From: Notospermus geniculatus
Taxonomy: Eukaryota; Nemertea; Pilidiophora; Heteronemertea; Lineidae
Assembly: GCA_002633025.1 (NCBI GenBank)
Contig: NMRB01000201.1
Location: 201,156 to 265,155, forward strand
DNA: 64,000 nt
Reading direction: 5' to 3'
The notes beneath the pieces are model-generated. The model searched no databases, was not told the DNA's origin, and saw only the letters and a program-made list of their open reading frames with translations. Positions 48,401-62,200 of the stretch are shown here, in pieces (position 1 is the stretch's first letter; the number at the start of each line of letters is the position of its first letter). Position numbers and translations under genes: made by a program.

Positions 48401-48597
48401 ATCCACGGTATGTTCTTAGGAACTGGATTGCCCAAGCTGTGATAGAAGATGTTGAGAAAGACAACTTTGATAGTTTGGAAATGGTGTTGAAGGTACTTGA
48501 GAAGCCATTCAGTGAGCAGCCAGAAGCAGAAAGGTTAGGCTATGCTGCTCCACCTCCTGGGTGGGCAAGGCAAATCAGGGTGAGCTGTTCGTCATGA
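48401..48597 (+). pseudogene. SELO: SELO C-terminal exon fragment
   Basis: The last 65 codons of SELO (from YVLRNWIAQAVIEDVEKDNF to VSCSS*) recur here, fused to a repeat-protein exon on the opposite strand by the duplication. The frame is intact but nothing upstream can express it as SELO. The first copy has KILEK; this one has KVLEK. Confidence 0.9.
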
Positions 48598-48861
48598 AAG
48601 CCCTGTTTGAATGAAATTTTTGCTGGGTAGTTTCTGCTTGGTAGTTTAATTGACCTGTGATCATAAGGTGTTCATCCTCTCATGTACCTCGCCAACTGTA
48701 TATCCTCTTTGAATCAATTCCACGGGTAGGGTTCATTTTTAAGATCGGATCTTATTTGACAGGTGATTGACCGCCTTCTCAACATACATTTTATTAGTGT
48801 GAGATTCCGTTTTCATTTATAATATTAATAATAGATTTATTACAACCCTTGTGCAATGTAC

Positions 48862-49001
48862 AGTGGAACCTCTTTATTAAGGACACCTTCCTGAATTGAG
48901 AGCTGTCCTGATTACAGAGGTCAAAATGAATAGAAATGGCCGGTTTAGAACTGAACTTTGGTGTCCTTAATAGAGAGGTGTCTGCTGAGAGAGGTTCCAC
49001 T
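48862..49001. mobile_element. MITE, AGTGGAACCTC ends (copy 3)
   Basis: Same element as 41108-41247, carried by the segmental duplication. Confidence 0.85.
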
Positions 49002-50202
49002 GAATTTCATAGTTTAGACGACATGTTCGGTAATGGTAATCATGTGATTGTGATTCTTGAGAATTGTTGGTATGTCTCATGTTTTATGATGTAGCATTTA
49101 CTGGAGAATATTTTTAGAATAATAAATCCTGTAGATATACTCAAGTGACCCTCTGTCATTCAGTGTCTCTCTGTCACTTGCTGGGCATGTATTGGTGACA
49201 TCGCTGCAACCCTGTCTGATCAGTGACCGTCTGTAGTAGACGGTGCCTCTCTATCTTTGTTCATGTGCAGTGATCTCAGGAACGAACCTCAGAAAGAATT
49301 AAACTCAAAGACAACTGTGACTTTTAAGTGTGTGATTTATTGATGTAACAGTGAGATAACTGGGACGGAATTTGAATATGAATATGAATATTATAGTTTC
49401 AGTTTGCATCACAAACATGATCACAATGTCAAAAAACTTTCTTAGTGCTTGCTTCCTTCCTCACCACACACGTGGTGAAAAAGGAAGTGAATGCTGAGAA
49501 CCAATACCGGTAGCCTACTATACCCTCCGTAGCAAGACTGGCTTATCTGTTAATTAACTCGTCTCCTATTCCTATGATGAGTGCACTGTGAAAGGGTCAC
49601 GAACCAGTCAAGTTACCGATCTGTACATCCTGCTGAACTTTCCTAAAAGTCTATCTTGTGAAGAGGAAATCCTTAGGCAAAGAAGAATGCGTGCATATTA
49701 CAACATCAATTACTTTTGTTCGAATGTATGGCAGATGAGCTTGTTCATGAAGATGAGTTTATGTCCGGAAAATATCACCAGAATGGAGAACAGAACAACT
49801 CTCCAAATTCCGTGTCTTCGTCTGGTTCTCAATTGGTGTTTAACCACTCCAACAAGCCTGGTCAGCATCAATCAAAATGTTCACAGGTGTAGTGATGAGA
49901 ATGCCTCCCACAATCCCGCTTTATTTTTGGAGGACACTCCAAAACAGAGAGATCTGTTTATCACTGCCTCCCTAATTGCCACATGGTGGCTTATAACATC
50001 AATCTGTTGTTTGGAACCATTGGTAAACAGGGGCAGTGAAAAATATTACACCGGAATGTCCTCTTATCCGATAAGTTTTAGCCATGTGAAGTACTTTACA
50101 AAGAAAATAAACAAATGTACGAATTATTCATGGTATGAAAGTACTGCATTCCCTCCACTAATGACGCTAATGCCACGTTTTTTTTGCCTGACTGAATCGG
50201 AT

Positions 50203-53200
50203 TCATTTGCAAGGTTCTCCGAACGAAGCAACGCACGACGTTGACCACTTGTTGTCGGTCCCTTTTACATACAGGCCTTTCTTGGTTACTGGAAAAGATC
50301 AAATTAGATTTGCAATTAGGCCTTCTGAAATCTGAATGAGGTATCTACAGTAGGAGAAGTAGAGAGTGACCTGATTCTTTCCTCAGAAGGTTATCATAGT
50401 CAGACTGTGGTCTGGTCAGTTCCTTGCCCGTCAACAGGCCTATCCCTTGGCCTGAGTTTGATTGAGGCCAAGATGATAATCTGTGTAGAGACTCACCTCC
50501 CCACGCAACATTCATTGTCGGACATTTCCAGGTGTCCTTGGCTGTAATTGTTTCAGGCTTATCAGCTAAGGTGTTGATAAACGGTATCGACTTGTGCTTG
50601 ACCAGGATGGCTTGATTCAACTTCGAGCAGTCAGCAACTGGATTGCGACTCCAATATTCCTTATCATAAGTGACAACATTATCCAGATTCTTTGCCAGCC
50701 CGACTGTCTTTGCATCAATGGTGGGGCGGTTGCTGCCTAAGTCCTTCTTTTGCTCAAGGCACTGGATGTTGACAACGTTGTCATCAACAGCTGGAGAAAG
50801 ATGACTGGGATATTGGCATCCTCCCACAGCAGGACATTAGTCTCGCTCCGCTATCGATCGGTATGTACACTCTCAGAGTGATGTGACTAAAGAGGAGCGA
50901 GGTAAAACCCCTGCTTGGGGAGGATGGATATTGGTGATGCTTCATACAGCAATCATCTCAAAAGATATTGAACCTGCAGAACTGAGGCAGATTTCTTGAA
51001 TTCAACGGGAGGTGTCAACAACAAGTTGAAGAGCAGGCAGTTGGATGGACAAATGCGGTCAGATTAGTAAGTCTACTAACAAGGGGGATATGCCACAAAA
51101 GTGCAGGAGGAAGATCAAGTCAAAGACCTAAAAGGACAAAGCAAACTGGCCTCTAAGTGCAAAACATGACAGCAACACTGGCTCTGAATTAGTCAAATGA
51201 CAATTTTCTGTCTAGAGGGAATCGCATCAAAACCCATCGACTTACGAGTCCACGATTTTCCCATATCCGCCGTGAAAGAACACACTGGCAGTTTCCTGAA
51301 AACGCAGAGTAATCTCTCTGTGTGAGTTGAAACAGCCGAACATGGAGAAATGAACCCAGTTTGAGGGCCTATATCGTCAACAAGTTGCCTGATTGGCCAA
51401 TTTTCATAGTTGCAGACGGTGGGCAAATAGGACCAGTACGATTTGTTAGTACCGTAGTGTGTGGTCTCTTTTTTTCCCTGCAAGGGACTGAATGAAAAGA
51501 TCATCACATGGTCCGAAATATCTCAACTTACCCAACTTCAGGTACCGTGCAGACGTACAGTTCACAGGTACTTGGGTCAACAATGTAACTTCTTTCGAGG
51601 TAAGTGGAAGGAGTGGCACCCTTACAAATATCTGAAACAAGTACATGTGAGCTACCTAAGTCAAAAGTAAGCTCTAAGCTTTTGAGCGTGTGCTACTCTA
51701 GGATCTTGCCCTTACAAGCACTTCTACCCTCGCTCACTCCAATGGAGCCTAAAAGGTGAAATGACCATACGCCTTGATATGTCAAGATGTGTGGTACTCT
51801 AGGTACCCACAGTCATAGAGTTGATGTTGATGTAAAAAGCCTGTGTCCACTCTCCGAACATTTGTTGCTCACAAGGGTTGCTGCCAATCTGGTCTGCCTA
51901 TGGAGAATAGGTTTAAAGACCATCTTCATCATGATATGATATGTAGCCAATCACCATGATTACCAATTGAAGAGAATTACTGTAAAATACCTAGGCTTAC
52001 CTTCGGGTTTTACATCCGAAGAGATTGCACATCCATTCAGCTTTATTCCAAGTTTGTAAGTGTCTGCTTCTTTGCTTGTCTTGGTAGGCAGCAACCTGAC
52101 GTAGCGGCCCTTGAACCGCTTCTCACCCAAAGCAACCACAGCATAGTTCTTGTCCTTGTCGAGGGATGCAATGGTGAAAGTCTGAAATAGAACATTGACC
52201 ATGGACAGGCTCGAGTTCGACCACCGTTTTGCGAAAGCATAGGCCCGGGCCTGTCAACAGAAAAACTTTTGCAACTCTTCAGCATCAACTGCTGATTGGT
52301 CATATCCCCCACAGATCAAGCCAACATGAAAGTATTGTAAGTCCTTCTGCAGCAATCATTCCTCTCTCAGGGCAGGACAGGCTGGACATGCCCAATCACG
52401 AGTGCTTCTCAGATACTTTTGTGGCAGAAGGCTTAGCTCTGTTGGGAAATTTACCTTCGGTTTGTCCGGAGCATCGTCAACATAATGCCAAAGCATGCCT
52501 TCTTCACTGAATTGCAATTGGAAGGCATTGACGTAGTTAGTTTTGTCAGCAGGATCAGCTATGATAGTGACGCTGGACACAGCGACCTGGTTGCCAAAGT
52601 TGACCTGAAGAAAGAGACGTCTTGTAACTTCAGCAAAGAACAGATGATCAACGAGTCCTCAGTGCAATATGCTTAGTCAGTTGTTAGAGTAAGAGTTTTC
52701 CTTTTTATTTTACAAAAAGATACTTTCATACCACCATTTGATAATAAAATACGGAAAATGTAAGACCTACGCCCAGTTGCAAGAAGGTCAATTCCCGGTA
52801 ACAAAAAACGGCTGCCGATTGTTGGTTGTGCTCTTACTTGGATGTACTCCTTGAACCCGGGTCGTTTCGGGAGCTCAAAAGGACTTCGTTTTTTGCCGTC
52901 TATTGCGATGGTCGAACCAGATATCTGACAATTTTTGACCTTCGTGCTGTCTTCCACTCCAAGATTGCTATTGCAAGCTGTTGAAAAGAGAGTAGGCTAC
53001 CGGTATATATACAAGTAAAGCAATTTTTGTAACAATCTGCTCAGCGGAATGATGGCATAGAGGTTGCCATGTCGGCTTGAGCAGTGCATCGTTCTTTACT
53101 TTATCTTACCTTCTGTTCCAAAGGTGAAGTTTGTGAAGGACATCTTGGAAGCGTACTTCGGCGTTGCTGCCTTGCCGGTAAAGATTGCGTCCGCTGCAAT

Positions 53201-56200
53201 CGTGACCAATGCATCTGGACTGCCCTTTTCAAATACTTTGTTGGGATCTACAGCGATACTGAGAACGACCTTGTAGGTGTCGACGAAATAGATCAGAGGA
53301 ATCTGGAAGTAGGAAAGACGGTAAGGAATTTGCAAAGCCCGCATAGAAAAACACTCTGTTGGTATCGATGGAGATGTCGATGATAGTGTTCCAGTGTCCT
53401 ACTTCAATCCAACGAGTTCCCAGTGTGGGTGCACGCACGGTGGGGTGAATGGAAATATCGATAGCAGCATTTCGATTTCTTCATTAAGAGAAGTTCAGTT
53501 GCATTTCAGTAGTGTCAGAAAGGATGTCATTGAAGATTTTCTGAAGAAAATTTTAGAAGTTCTGAAGAATGAATGACCATCCTTCATTTGAGTGCCTTAC
53601 CGTCAATTCCACTCCAACCTTTACTTCGTTCGCTTTGACAGTAGCCGCCTTGAGCTTGGGCTCGACGGAAACGATGCTTTTATACTTGGTGAAACTTGGG
53701 ATCATGACTGTAGCAATGACATTCCTCGCCCAAGCGGTGGATTTAAGAGTGTGGTTAACGGCAAAAACCAATTTGAGGTCCTGCCTGCAAGGAGGATAAA
53801 AGAGAAAACCATAAGAATCAGGGGTCTGAAACATGTCCATTCTAGTTCGTGTCTTGAATCATCAGCGTCCCTATAAACTCTGCCCCAGTATCCTCAATTC
53901 CCACATGTATTGGTTACTTATACATGTCATAAAACTACCACAGGTAGGCAGAGGTTGTAGCGATGTCACAACCGTTGGTCGTCATGATCCCCTCCCAGAT
54001 TATCTTCATCGATGCAAATAACGAGGAACGATTAAAAAAATGCACACATGCAGCTCAACATCATCCTCACACCCAGGGTCTTCACAATTGGCTCCCCTTC
54101 TTGCGCTTGATTCAGAGGGACACTTGATTCAGAGGGAGGGTACGACCGTAAATGATCTGAGATTCTGAGGATGGCTGCCGCTCAACATTGGATGCTGGGC
54201 CAATACTAAAGGAAATCCTGTGAGTTGATGGCTGGTCATACATATAGATCAACTCTACCTGCTGCATTGAAAGGCTAACTGTCATACGTACCCACTTAGG
54301 ACTATCCCCTTGTTCTCAACCGTCATATTCAGAGAGAGTTCTGGAACCTTTGGTGTGATATCCCGCTTGAATTGTCTTTCAAATTTTGCAACGACCTTCT
54401 CAAAACGAAGCACTTGGACGGTAAACTTCACGATAGAGTTAGCTGTGGCTGTATCATCCTCGCAAATGACAGTTTCAAAGGCCACGCAGAAGCTGTTGTC
54501 AAGGCCACTATTCTTGTTCCATTCAGATCGGTAAAGGATCCCTGAGTGGAAGGTGAGGTACCGGTAACAGAGTTATTCAGAACCATTTTTTCAAGGCAGG
54601 GTCACCAGTGATTTTGTAAATGCATGGAGCTGATGACGGACTTTCTCAGCTTTGTAACTATAGGCCTAGGCCCAACTTAACATGTTTGTTTAACGGTGGA
54701 GAACATTATGTGAAATTCATTTAGCAAGGACTTGTTAGCCTTGGGACAACCCTTTCAAACTCACCTGTACTTGTGATCTTTGGTGTCACAGCTATCACTT
54801 TCGTCATCTGAGTCGTGGAAGCCGCCGAAGAGGGCGTCAGTGACTCAAATTTCATCTCTTCTTTCCCGCAATATGCAATGCTACCACCAACTTTCTCCAA
54901 CCTGACTCTGTCAAATGCAATCACTGCTTTCCCACCAACGAGTTCAGACTCAATCTTGATGGTGTATTCAGCTGTCATCTCGGTCATCATAATACACAAT
55001 ATCCAGACAGTTCGGTTGTTGAAGTTGACCGTGGGCACAAGGTCTAGGGGTTGCAGGTGGGCTACCTGGCGCATGTCCTTCTACAATGTAGCAAAATATC
55101 ATAGTTAGAAAATACACAAACCTTGTCACCTCAACCAAGACATAAGACTGATGTATACAACCAATGGATTAGAAGATGCCATCGCCTCCACGTACCTGGT
55201 AATCCAGCAACTTGTCTGTGACTTCAATCTCTACTGGTGTGCCCACCGTCACAGTTCCTTTGTCTGCGTATTTCGCCGCGGCTGTCAACTTGAATTTATC
55301 ACCGGAGACCGCACCAGCACCCTTCGGTACAAATGCAACTACTTCGATTTGTAACTGGAATTGAAAATTGATGCAGGGTAAAACTTCTTTGCCATAACAT
55401 GAAATACTCCTTTCGTTCATATCTTGCAACTATCCACCTTCACATGGCTCTCTGCATCTCCGTCCAAATCTGGGTAAAGTAGCCAACTTACCCTGATTGT
55501 GTTAGCAGCAGACCGGCAGACCAGCCGTAATAGCCTAGTGGTTATCATGTCTGCTTAGCAAGCATCAGGTCCCGGGTTCGAATCCAGCATGGGCCATGTG
55601 ATTAATTATACCTGGCTCTTCACGTCCGTCGGATAGGAGAGTAAGCCATAGTGCCTTGTGCTTGTACTTTATCTTTGCAAGTTAAAAGACCCCATCCAAG
55701 TGTGGAACATGATTAGCTTGTGATGGCCTCTTACATACTTACCAGGGCTGATAATGCTTTGGCTTCGGCCCTGATGGAAAAATACAATAAAATACGTACT
55801 ATCCAGGAAGTGACACTATGATCAAGAAAATCAAGATTACAAAATTTGTCCTCACCTGGTTGTCCTTATGAGCTGTGTCAGTTGTCTCCGCCATGTTACT
55901 GACCAAACCAATTTCGAGGCTTGCCTTGTGGAAAGTCACATTATTGTTCGAAGATGTCAGTTTCAGTGTGCAAGCTGTCCCGTTAACGCAGGGCAGGTTG
56001 TATCCAGCGGAAACCAATTTCATATCACAGATGGATGTCTTAGTTCCCTTATCCGTGGTGACATCGACTTGGAACTCAGAGGTTTTGGCCGCGGGGATGT
56101 TAATCTTGATGGTCATGACTATACCGCCGCCGAGGACAACCTTGTTCCCCGTTGTCCTTGTGCTAGTGGCAAACGTCGCCTCCCAAGTCTGAAACAAATA

Positions 56201-59200
56201 TGGATAGGACCGAGATTAGAAAGCATGCAATGTTTCCAGTTCGTCAAAGGAGGAAGAAAAAAGTCAAAGTTAAAGTTTGGATTTATAGTGTGATATCAAC
56301 AACAATAGAGGTGTCATCCGACTTTAGGGGCCTACACGTTAAACCTGGTCCATCCTGAAACCTTTCAGTAGAACTCAGACGAGCTGCTCATTCAGCGCTA
56401 CAATCAAGCATTTCCGACCGGTACCCATTTAAAAACCTGGATGAAGAGAGGCGAGTGAGGCAAAGAGACTCGCCCAAAGTCTCACGCCCTGGAAGATCCA
56501 AGGTGGACTGCACCACAAGGTACATGGCATGGCCTACCCCACCGGCATAGAGGATTTCCTTCATTGCCTAGTGGTTAGCACGTTGGCCTCTTGAGCTGGA
56601 AATCAAGCAACTCGTGAGTGCGGTCAATACTTGGATTGGTGACCAGCACTTACGATACACAAGGCAACAATCCATGAGGAATGCTGATCCTGTTAACTGT
56701 CCTAAAGCGACTGGACCCAAGGAACGTACATTTGACAGTGCACCATGATCCGCTTCAAGAGGTGCTGTCTCGATCCATATTCGGTTGTTCGATATCTTTA
56801 CCGCGCCTGCCAAAAAATGCTTGGTACCTGCCGCTGCTTTCGGATTACTCTTCATATCAGGTTTAAGGTAGCCAGCAGTGACAACGGTAATTGAATTCTT
56901 TGTTGCATCTGCCTTCGTCTTTGGGTCGGTTCCTTGAAGAACACAAGAGAAAGGAGTTATAGAAAATACCAGTACCTCAGCAATCATTGGGTCTACTCAT
57001 CACTGATGGCCAATTAGGAGAGGATTGCCCTGAGGTTGAAAGCAAAGACACTTGACTGACTGATGTATCGTTGCCTACCTATGTTACTGATGCTCCCAAT
57101 CGTGAGCTGCACCATGTTGATTTGGGATTGGTTCACGTATGTCTTGCTCCAAGAAAACCTGGCAACCTGAGGCAGACATGGGATGTTACTGCCCTTCCTT
57201 TTCACCGTAATCCGGCACACGCTAAGAATGGTACTCGAAGTGAGAGCACTGACTGTGTAAGCAGCACTCGTCCCGTATGGGATTTGCATTGTCAGGTCGA
57301 AGCCATAGGCAGCGCCGAATTTCACTTTTGGGGAAGATTTCAAGGGTTTCTGCTGAAATGTCGGCTCCGTTTCTCCCTGCGTTAAAAGACAAGAGTCATA
57401 TAGGCTACAACATAAATTGACTTTTTAAGATGACAAGTTCATAAGAGACAAAATTGCTGCAAAGATCTTCTGGGATGGGCAAACTTCTCGAAATTTGAAG
57501 TCCAAGTAACTAGAATTTCCCTTTGTAATTGGAACGGTCCGCTTGTTAATGGATGACCAACCAAATATACTTTTCCATTTCATCAGAATATCGTTGCTAC
57601 AAAAACATTACAAACCTTCTTTATTGTTGGCAGGTTCTTGCTCAGCTGGAGACACGAGTTGCCCACCCAGAGGGAAACCTTACTGAACCTGTTACCGAAG
57701 ACCATACAGTATGGAGAGCTGTTATCCTTGGTGTATTTCTTGGTGGTGTCGTGTTCTGTCATGTAGACCTCGACCTGTTCAGGATGGGAGAATGATATAG
57801 AAAGATAGAATAATGCCTCATTGTTTCTCTGCTCTCTGTTCTTGATGTGGCCCTGGTGGACTCACAGGCTACTCTTCGATGATCGGCCTGGTCAATTCTG
57901 TAGACTGAAGTTCAGAACTTCGGTACAAGCGTCGATTTGAGGAGAGTGAACAACCCTGATGCAAGCCGCAGCACTTATATTCCTCTAGGAATTGGAAAGG
58001 CTAAACAACAGCAAGGTTTCGCAAATCTAACAAAAAACGAAGTCAATATACGAATTTCTACTTCACTTCCATGATGTAATGTATTTCAGGAGGTGGTTGG
58101 TACCACAAATATGGCTTGCTGCTGGAGCGTCAGTTAGCATATGACGTCCGACTGATAGAGTTACGGTGTAACTTTTAAATTTATCTTTCGTTTCCACTTT
58201 GTAGATACGAAGTGGAAATTAAAAAATTCAGGATGCACCATAACTCTCTCGGTCTTACATGATATGCTAAAAGAGGCACTGGCAGCAGGGACATTTGTGG
58301 TACCAACCACCTCCAGAAATACATTACGTCATGGAGTTGAAGTCCAATTTCGTATTTCGTACTTCGTGTTTCATCAGATTTGCGAAACCTCACTAGCTCT
58401 TTGAGGAAGCGACACTTCAGGTCACTTGACAGCCTCTTACCGATATCCGGATGATGTTATCCATCCAGAACATCTCGGCGTCTTCCTTGCCCACATTGGA
58501 AAGGAGTCCAAAGGTGAAATACGCCCTGTCATTAACGCCATCCCCACCTGTTGAGACGTAGTTCGGCTTTGCAATCGCCGCATCGTACATCTTGATATTT
58601 TTGCCAAAGTGTAGAATCTCTGCTTTGCAGATTCCAAGGAGAGCCTTGTTGTCGTAGTACGGCCCGGCTATATCCGTCGTCAGGGGTTTGTACATGGTTC
58701 CAGGTGGGATATGCACATCTAACCAGTAGGTGTATATCCCGTTTTTGTACAGGACTGAGTGACGCATCGGGCTTCGGAGAACGAAGTTGATAAGCTGTAA
58801 ATTGACAAAGTTTGCAGTAAGAGAGTAGGCCTATTATACAAAGTCCTCATCCTGAAGAAATTGGGTCCTCTTAGTGGTCACTCCCACCATGCGTGATGTC
58901 TATCCCAACATTTTGAGAAGTGGCTTCTGCCACTGGAAGTTTTTTGGCTCTGTAGTTGGCAAGTGGTGCACAGTACAATTTGATTGCGTGGATGCAACTC
59001 AACCACGGAAAAACTATCGGGCACTTGTTTGTGACATTGGTCTCAACATAGTCATAGGGAAGTCAACAATGGTGAATTGTCCATGGTCTCACTAGCAGCG
59101 AAAGACCTACCTGCGGTTTGACATAGGCCGGGATTGCCTGGACCACATCAAAGCTAACCTGTGCCACCCAGATCCATGTCTTGCAGTACCGTACACCGAC

Positions 59201-62200
59201 AGAGATCAACAGCTTGGTTTGTTCGGTCGGAAGAAGCTTGGCTAAGAGACTGATACGGATGGTGTTGGATGCGGGGTCTGTTGATCCGCCAAAGTTTCGG
59301 ATGGTTCCCAGGTCCCATTCTGCGTAATCCTTGTTTTCATTATTACCCTGAATATATATATAAGCAGAAAGTTCACCAATCCCAAACTTCTAGGCCAAAG
59401 GGTGTGTCTGCTGAGAACGTGATGGCCAGTCCATAGCACGGCAACAAGGGTGACAGACACGTTCTTGTATAAATCCTTTATAGCGAGAACAGTACTCGGG
59501 AGCCACGGTGGTGTAGTGGTTCAGGCCTCCGACTAGCGGTCAGAGGGTCCCAGGTTCGAATCCCACTGGGCGTGAGACTTTTGGGCAAGTCTCTTTGCCT
59601 CACTGGCCTCTCTCCACCCAGGTGATTAGGGCAAGCAAAAAAAATCTTTAGTTTATCGTCCTCCGCCCGCGCCAATTTTCGGCGCCGTGCCAAATTTATT
59701 TTTATTTTTTATCAGTCTGAATTTCACGCCGTGCTGCGTATCACAGCGCTGCCAAGTGGTAGATCTGTAAACAACAGTTTCCAAAGCGTTCTCTTCATGC
59801 ATTTTCAGTGCTTTTGTGACAAAATCCAGTCTTAGATGGTCGGAGTGGTGACATAACATGCTCAGGAGGAGTTGATTTTGTAATTTCTTCATATCAAAGT
59901 AAAATAAAAAATAAAAATAAAAAGTGCCCCCCCTTGCCTACTTTCAAGAACCACTCGGACGATAAACTAAAAATTTTTTTTGCTTGCCCTAAATGGGTAC
60001 CGGTCGGAAATGCTCGGATGGCGCTGAATGAGCAGCTCATCTGAGTTCTACTGAAAGGTTTCAGGATAGACTGGGGTTAAAGTGTAAAGTCGGATGACAC
60101 CTCTACCGTTGTTGATATCAGACTATAAACCCAAACTTTAACTTTTACTTGCCTTTGGCCAAATTTCTGAAATATTATGAGTGTGAACATCAGTCACTGT
60201 CACTCTCTTACCTCAGACGTAAGCTTCACGTTCGTGGAATCCGCCTCGAATCCTGGAGTATTCGCCCCCGTGTAATACACGCTAAGATACTTGGAATCTG
60301 TGCTCATCTGACTGGTTCCGTTGTAAGGCAACGATGCATGATAGACGTAGTTATCGACGGTATCTGCAGGTGTTGTGATGTTCACAATCACTGCAACCCA
60401 GGCTCCAGGTATCACTTGTTTGTGGGACGTCCACAACGCGAAGGATGGCTTCTTGGACTGAAATAATAGCCAAATTGTTAGTAAAGTAACAGCAATCGTG
60501 AACCATCGAAGCCTATCATCACTTCGCCCCTACGCTCCACTCACATGGTAGCAGAGCGTACCGGTAGGTTGGAAGGCTCCTCCACTCACACGCAAGGCGT
60601 ACGGTACTGATCTTATAACCCTTGATACAATGCAGTTTCCCTTGATTTTCTGAATGAAGTACATTACAGTGCTGAGAGCAGGAAAACGCGATGGGGTGCA
60701 TCTTCCACTGGTGTGAAGAATATACTGTCCTTGAGATGAAGTCGCTCATGGAGACTTTGTAAAATGGCATGATCACGGTAACTGCCTACCGGTACCGTGA
60801 TCATGCCATCATGCCACGACGGACGACGTCGCGCGACCAAAGTCTGCTACTTCTCGGTCGCGCGACCGAAGTCGAAGACTTGAAGTCAGTCCGTCCATCA
60901 GTCCGTCGGGCGTGGCGACGTCCAGTTACGATTCACAGAACTCACACTGCATGTGTTGGCCACAGCTGCCTGAGCTTTTGTCCTTTTCTCCGCAACCCAC
61001 AGCTTCTTACTGTCCAGATTAATGCCGGCGAAGATGGAATACTGTGTTCCCACTACCACATCGTCCGTGTTCTTGAGGTAACCTAACACTGAGAATTTAA
61101 TCGTGTTCTTTGCGGTGTCATAGGATTGCGCGCGGAAACCTACAAAGGAGAAAAAGAACCATTCATTTATTTTCTGATTTCATTTTAACTATTGTTTATT
61201 TATCCGTTCCTTACTTTAGTGCTCTGAAGAAGCTGTCCTTCTGACCATCACAAAATTAACCCACTCCACCACAGAGTCATGACTTTCGGAGGCCCGTCGG
61301 AAATTGCCGAAGTACATACGAAGATGACGTCGATTGCAAATTAACCTACGTGTAAGACAAAGAAAGACCGGACACAAACAAACAAAATGTAAATCAACAA
61401 TGATTTTCGTGGCCCGCGAAAATACCCGTGATACACTATCTTTAACATTAAAGACAGTGATAACAATCAAAAAGGCTTTCACTTCGTCGCCGGAGGTGAC
61501 GGCCGTCGAGGGACGTCGCTCGATGAACGACTCGTGTAAACCCGCCTGAGGATAAATTTGATTCGCAGGTATGAATATTAATGCCGATATACGTGCATAC
61601 CTACCGGTATTGACGATTCGACCAAGTTTAAATTCCAGCGTCGAATTTGACGCGTCGGTTTGCGTGACTCCAACGCAAACAGGAACAGTTGGGTAATTTT
61701 CACCTGTAACGATATATTTCGTTGAAACTACCGTCCATTTCAACTAGTAAGTTCCAACTAATTAGCCGACAGCCATTGCTTTCTTCTTCTACAGTCGTCT
61801 GGCGTGATATCCAGTCGGTCGTTTGTCTCCTGTTGCAGGCTTTTCATACATCAAAGTTAGTGAGATGACCTCTTAGAGATGAAAGTGCAGTATATTCGAA
61901 TAGGAAATGCCCACAATCGTTTTGGTTCCGGAGGCTAGACTAAACTTATCAGGATTTACTTCAGCATAAAGTAAAACGCCAAGACGTTTGTACCATCAAA
62001 TTAGGGAGGTTTAGAAATCAAACGATAAACGTAAACTTTACGACAACATCATTTTTCGTACTACACATTTACCAGGTTTTATATTGCATTTTCCGCATAA
62101 AAATTACGTTGTCGTTAACGTTAACGTTTACGTTTATCGTTTGATTTCCTCCCTAATATGAAACGCTTTAGGATCTTAGTTATACTACTCTAAAATCTCA

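Larger units (their letters stand above)
48401..55990. repeat. Tandem segmental duplication, copy 2 (7.59 kb)
   Basis: Second copy of 40652-48400. Its right end (GTTAACGCA, 55982-55990) continues normally into the repeat-protein exon (GGGCAGG...), so this copy stays joined to the 5' part of that gene. It is shorter mainly because it lacks the 170-bp block. Confidence 0.9.
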
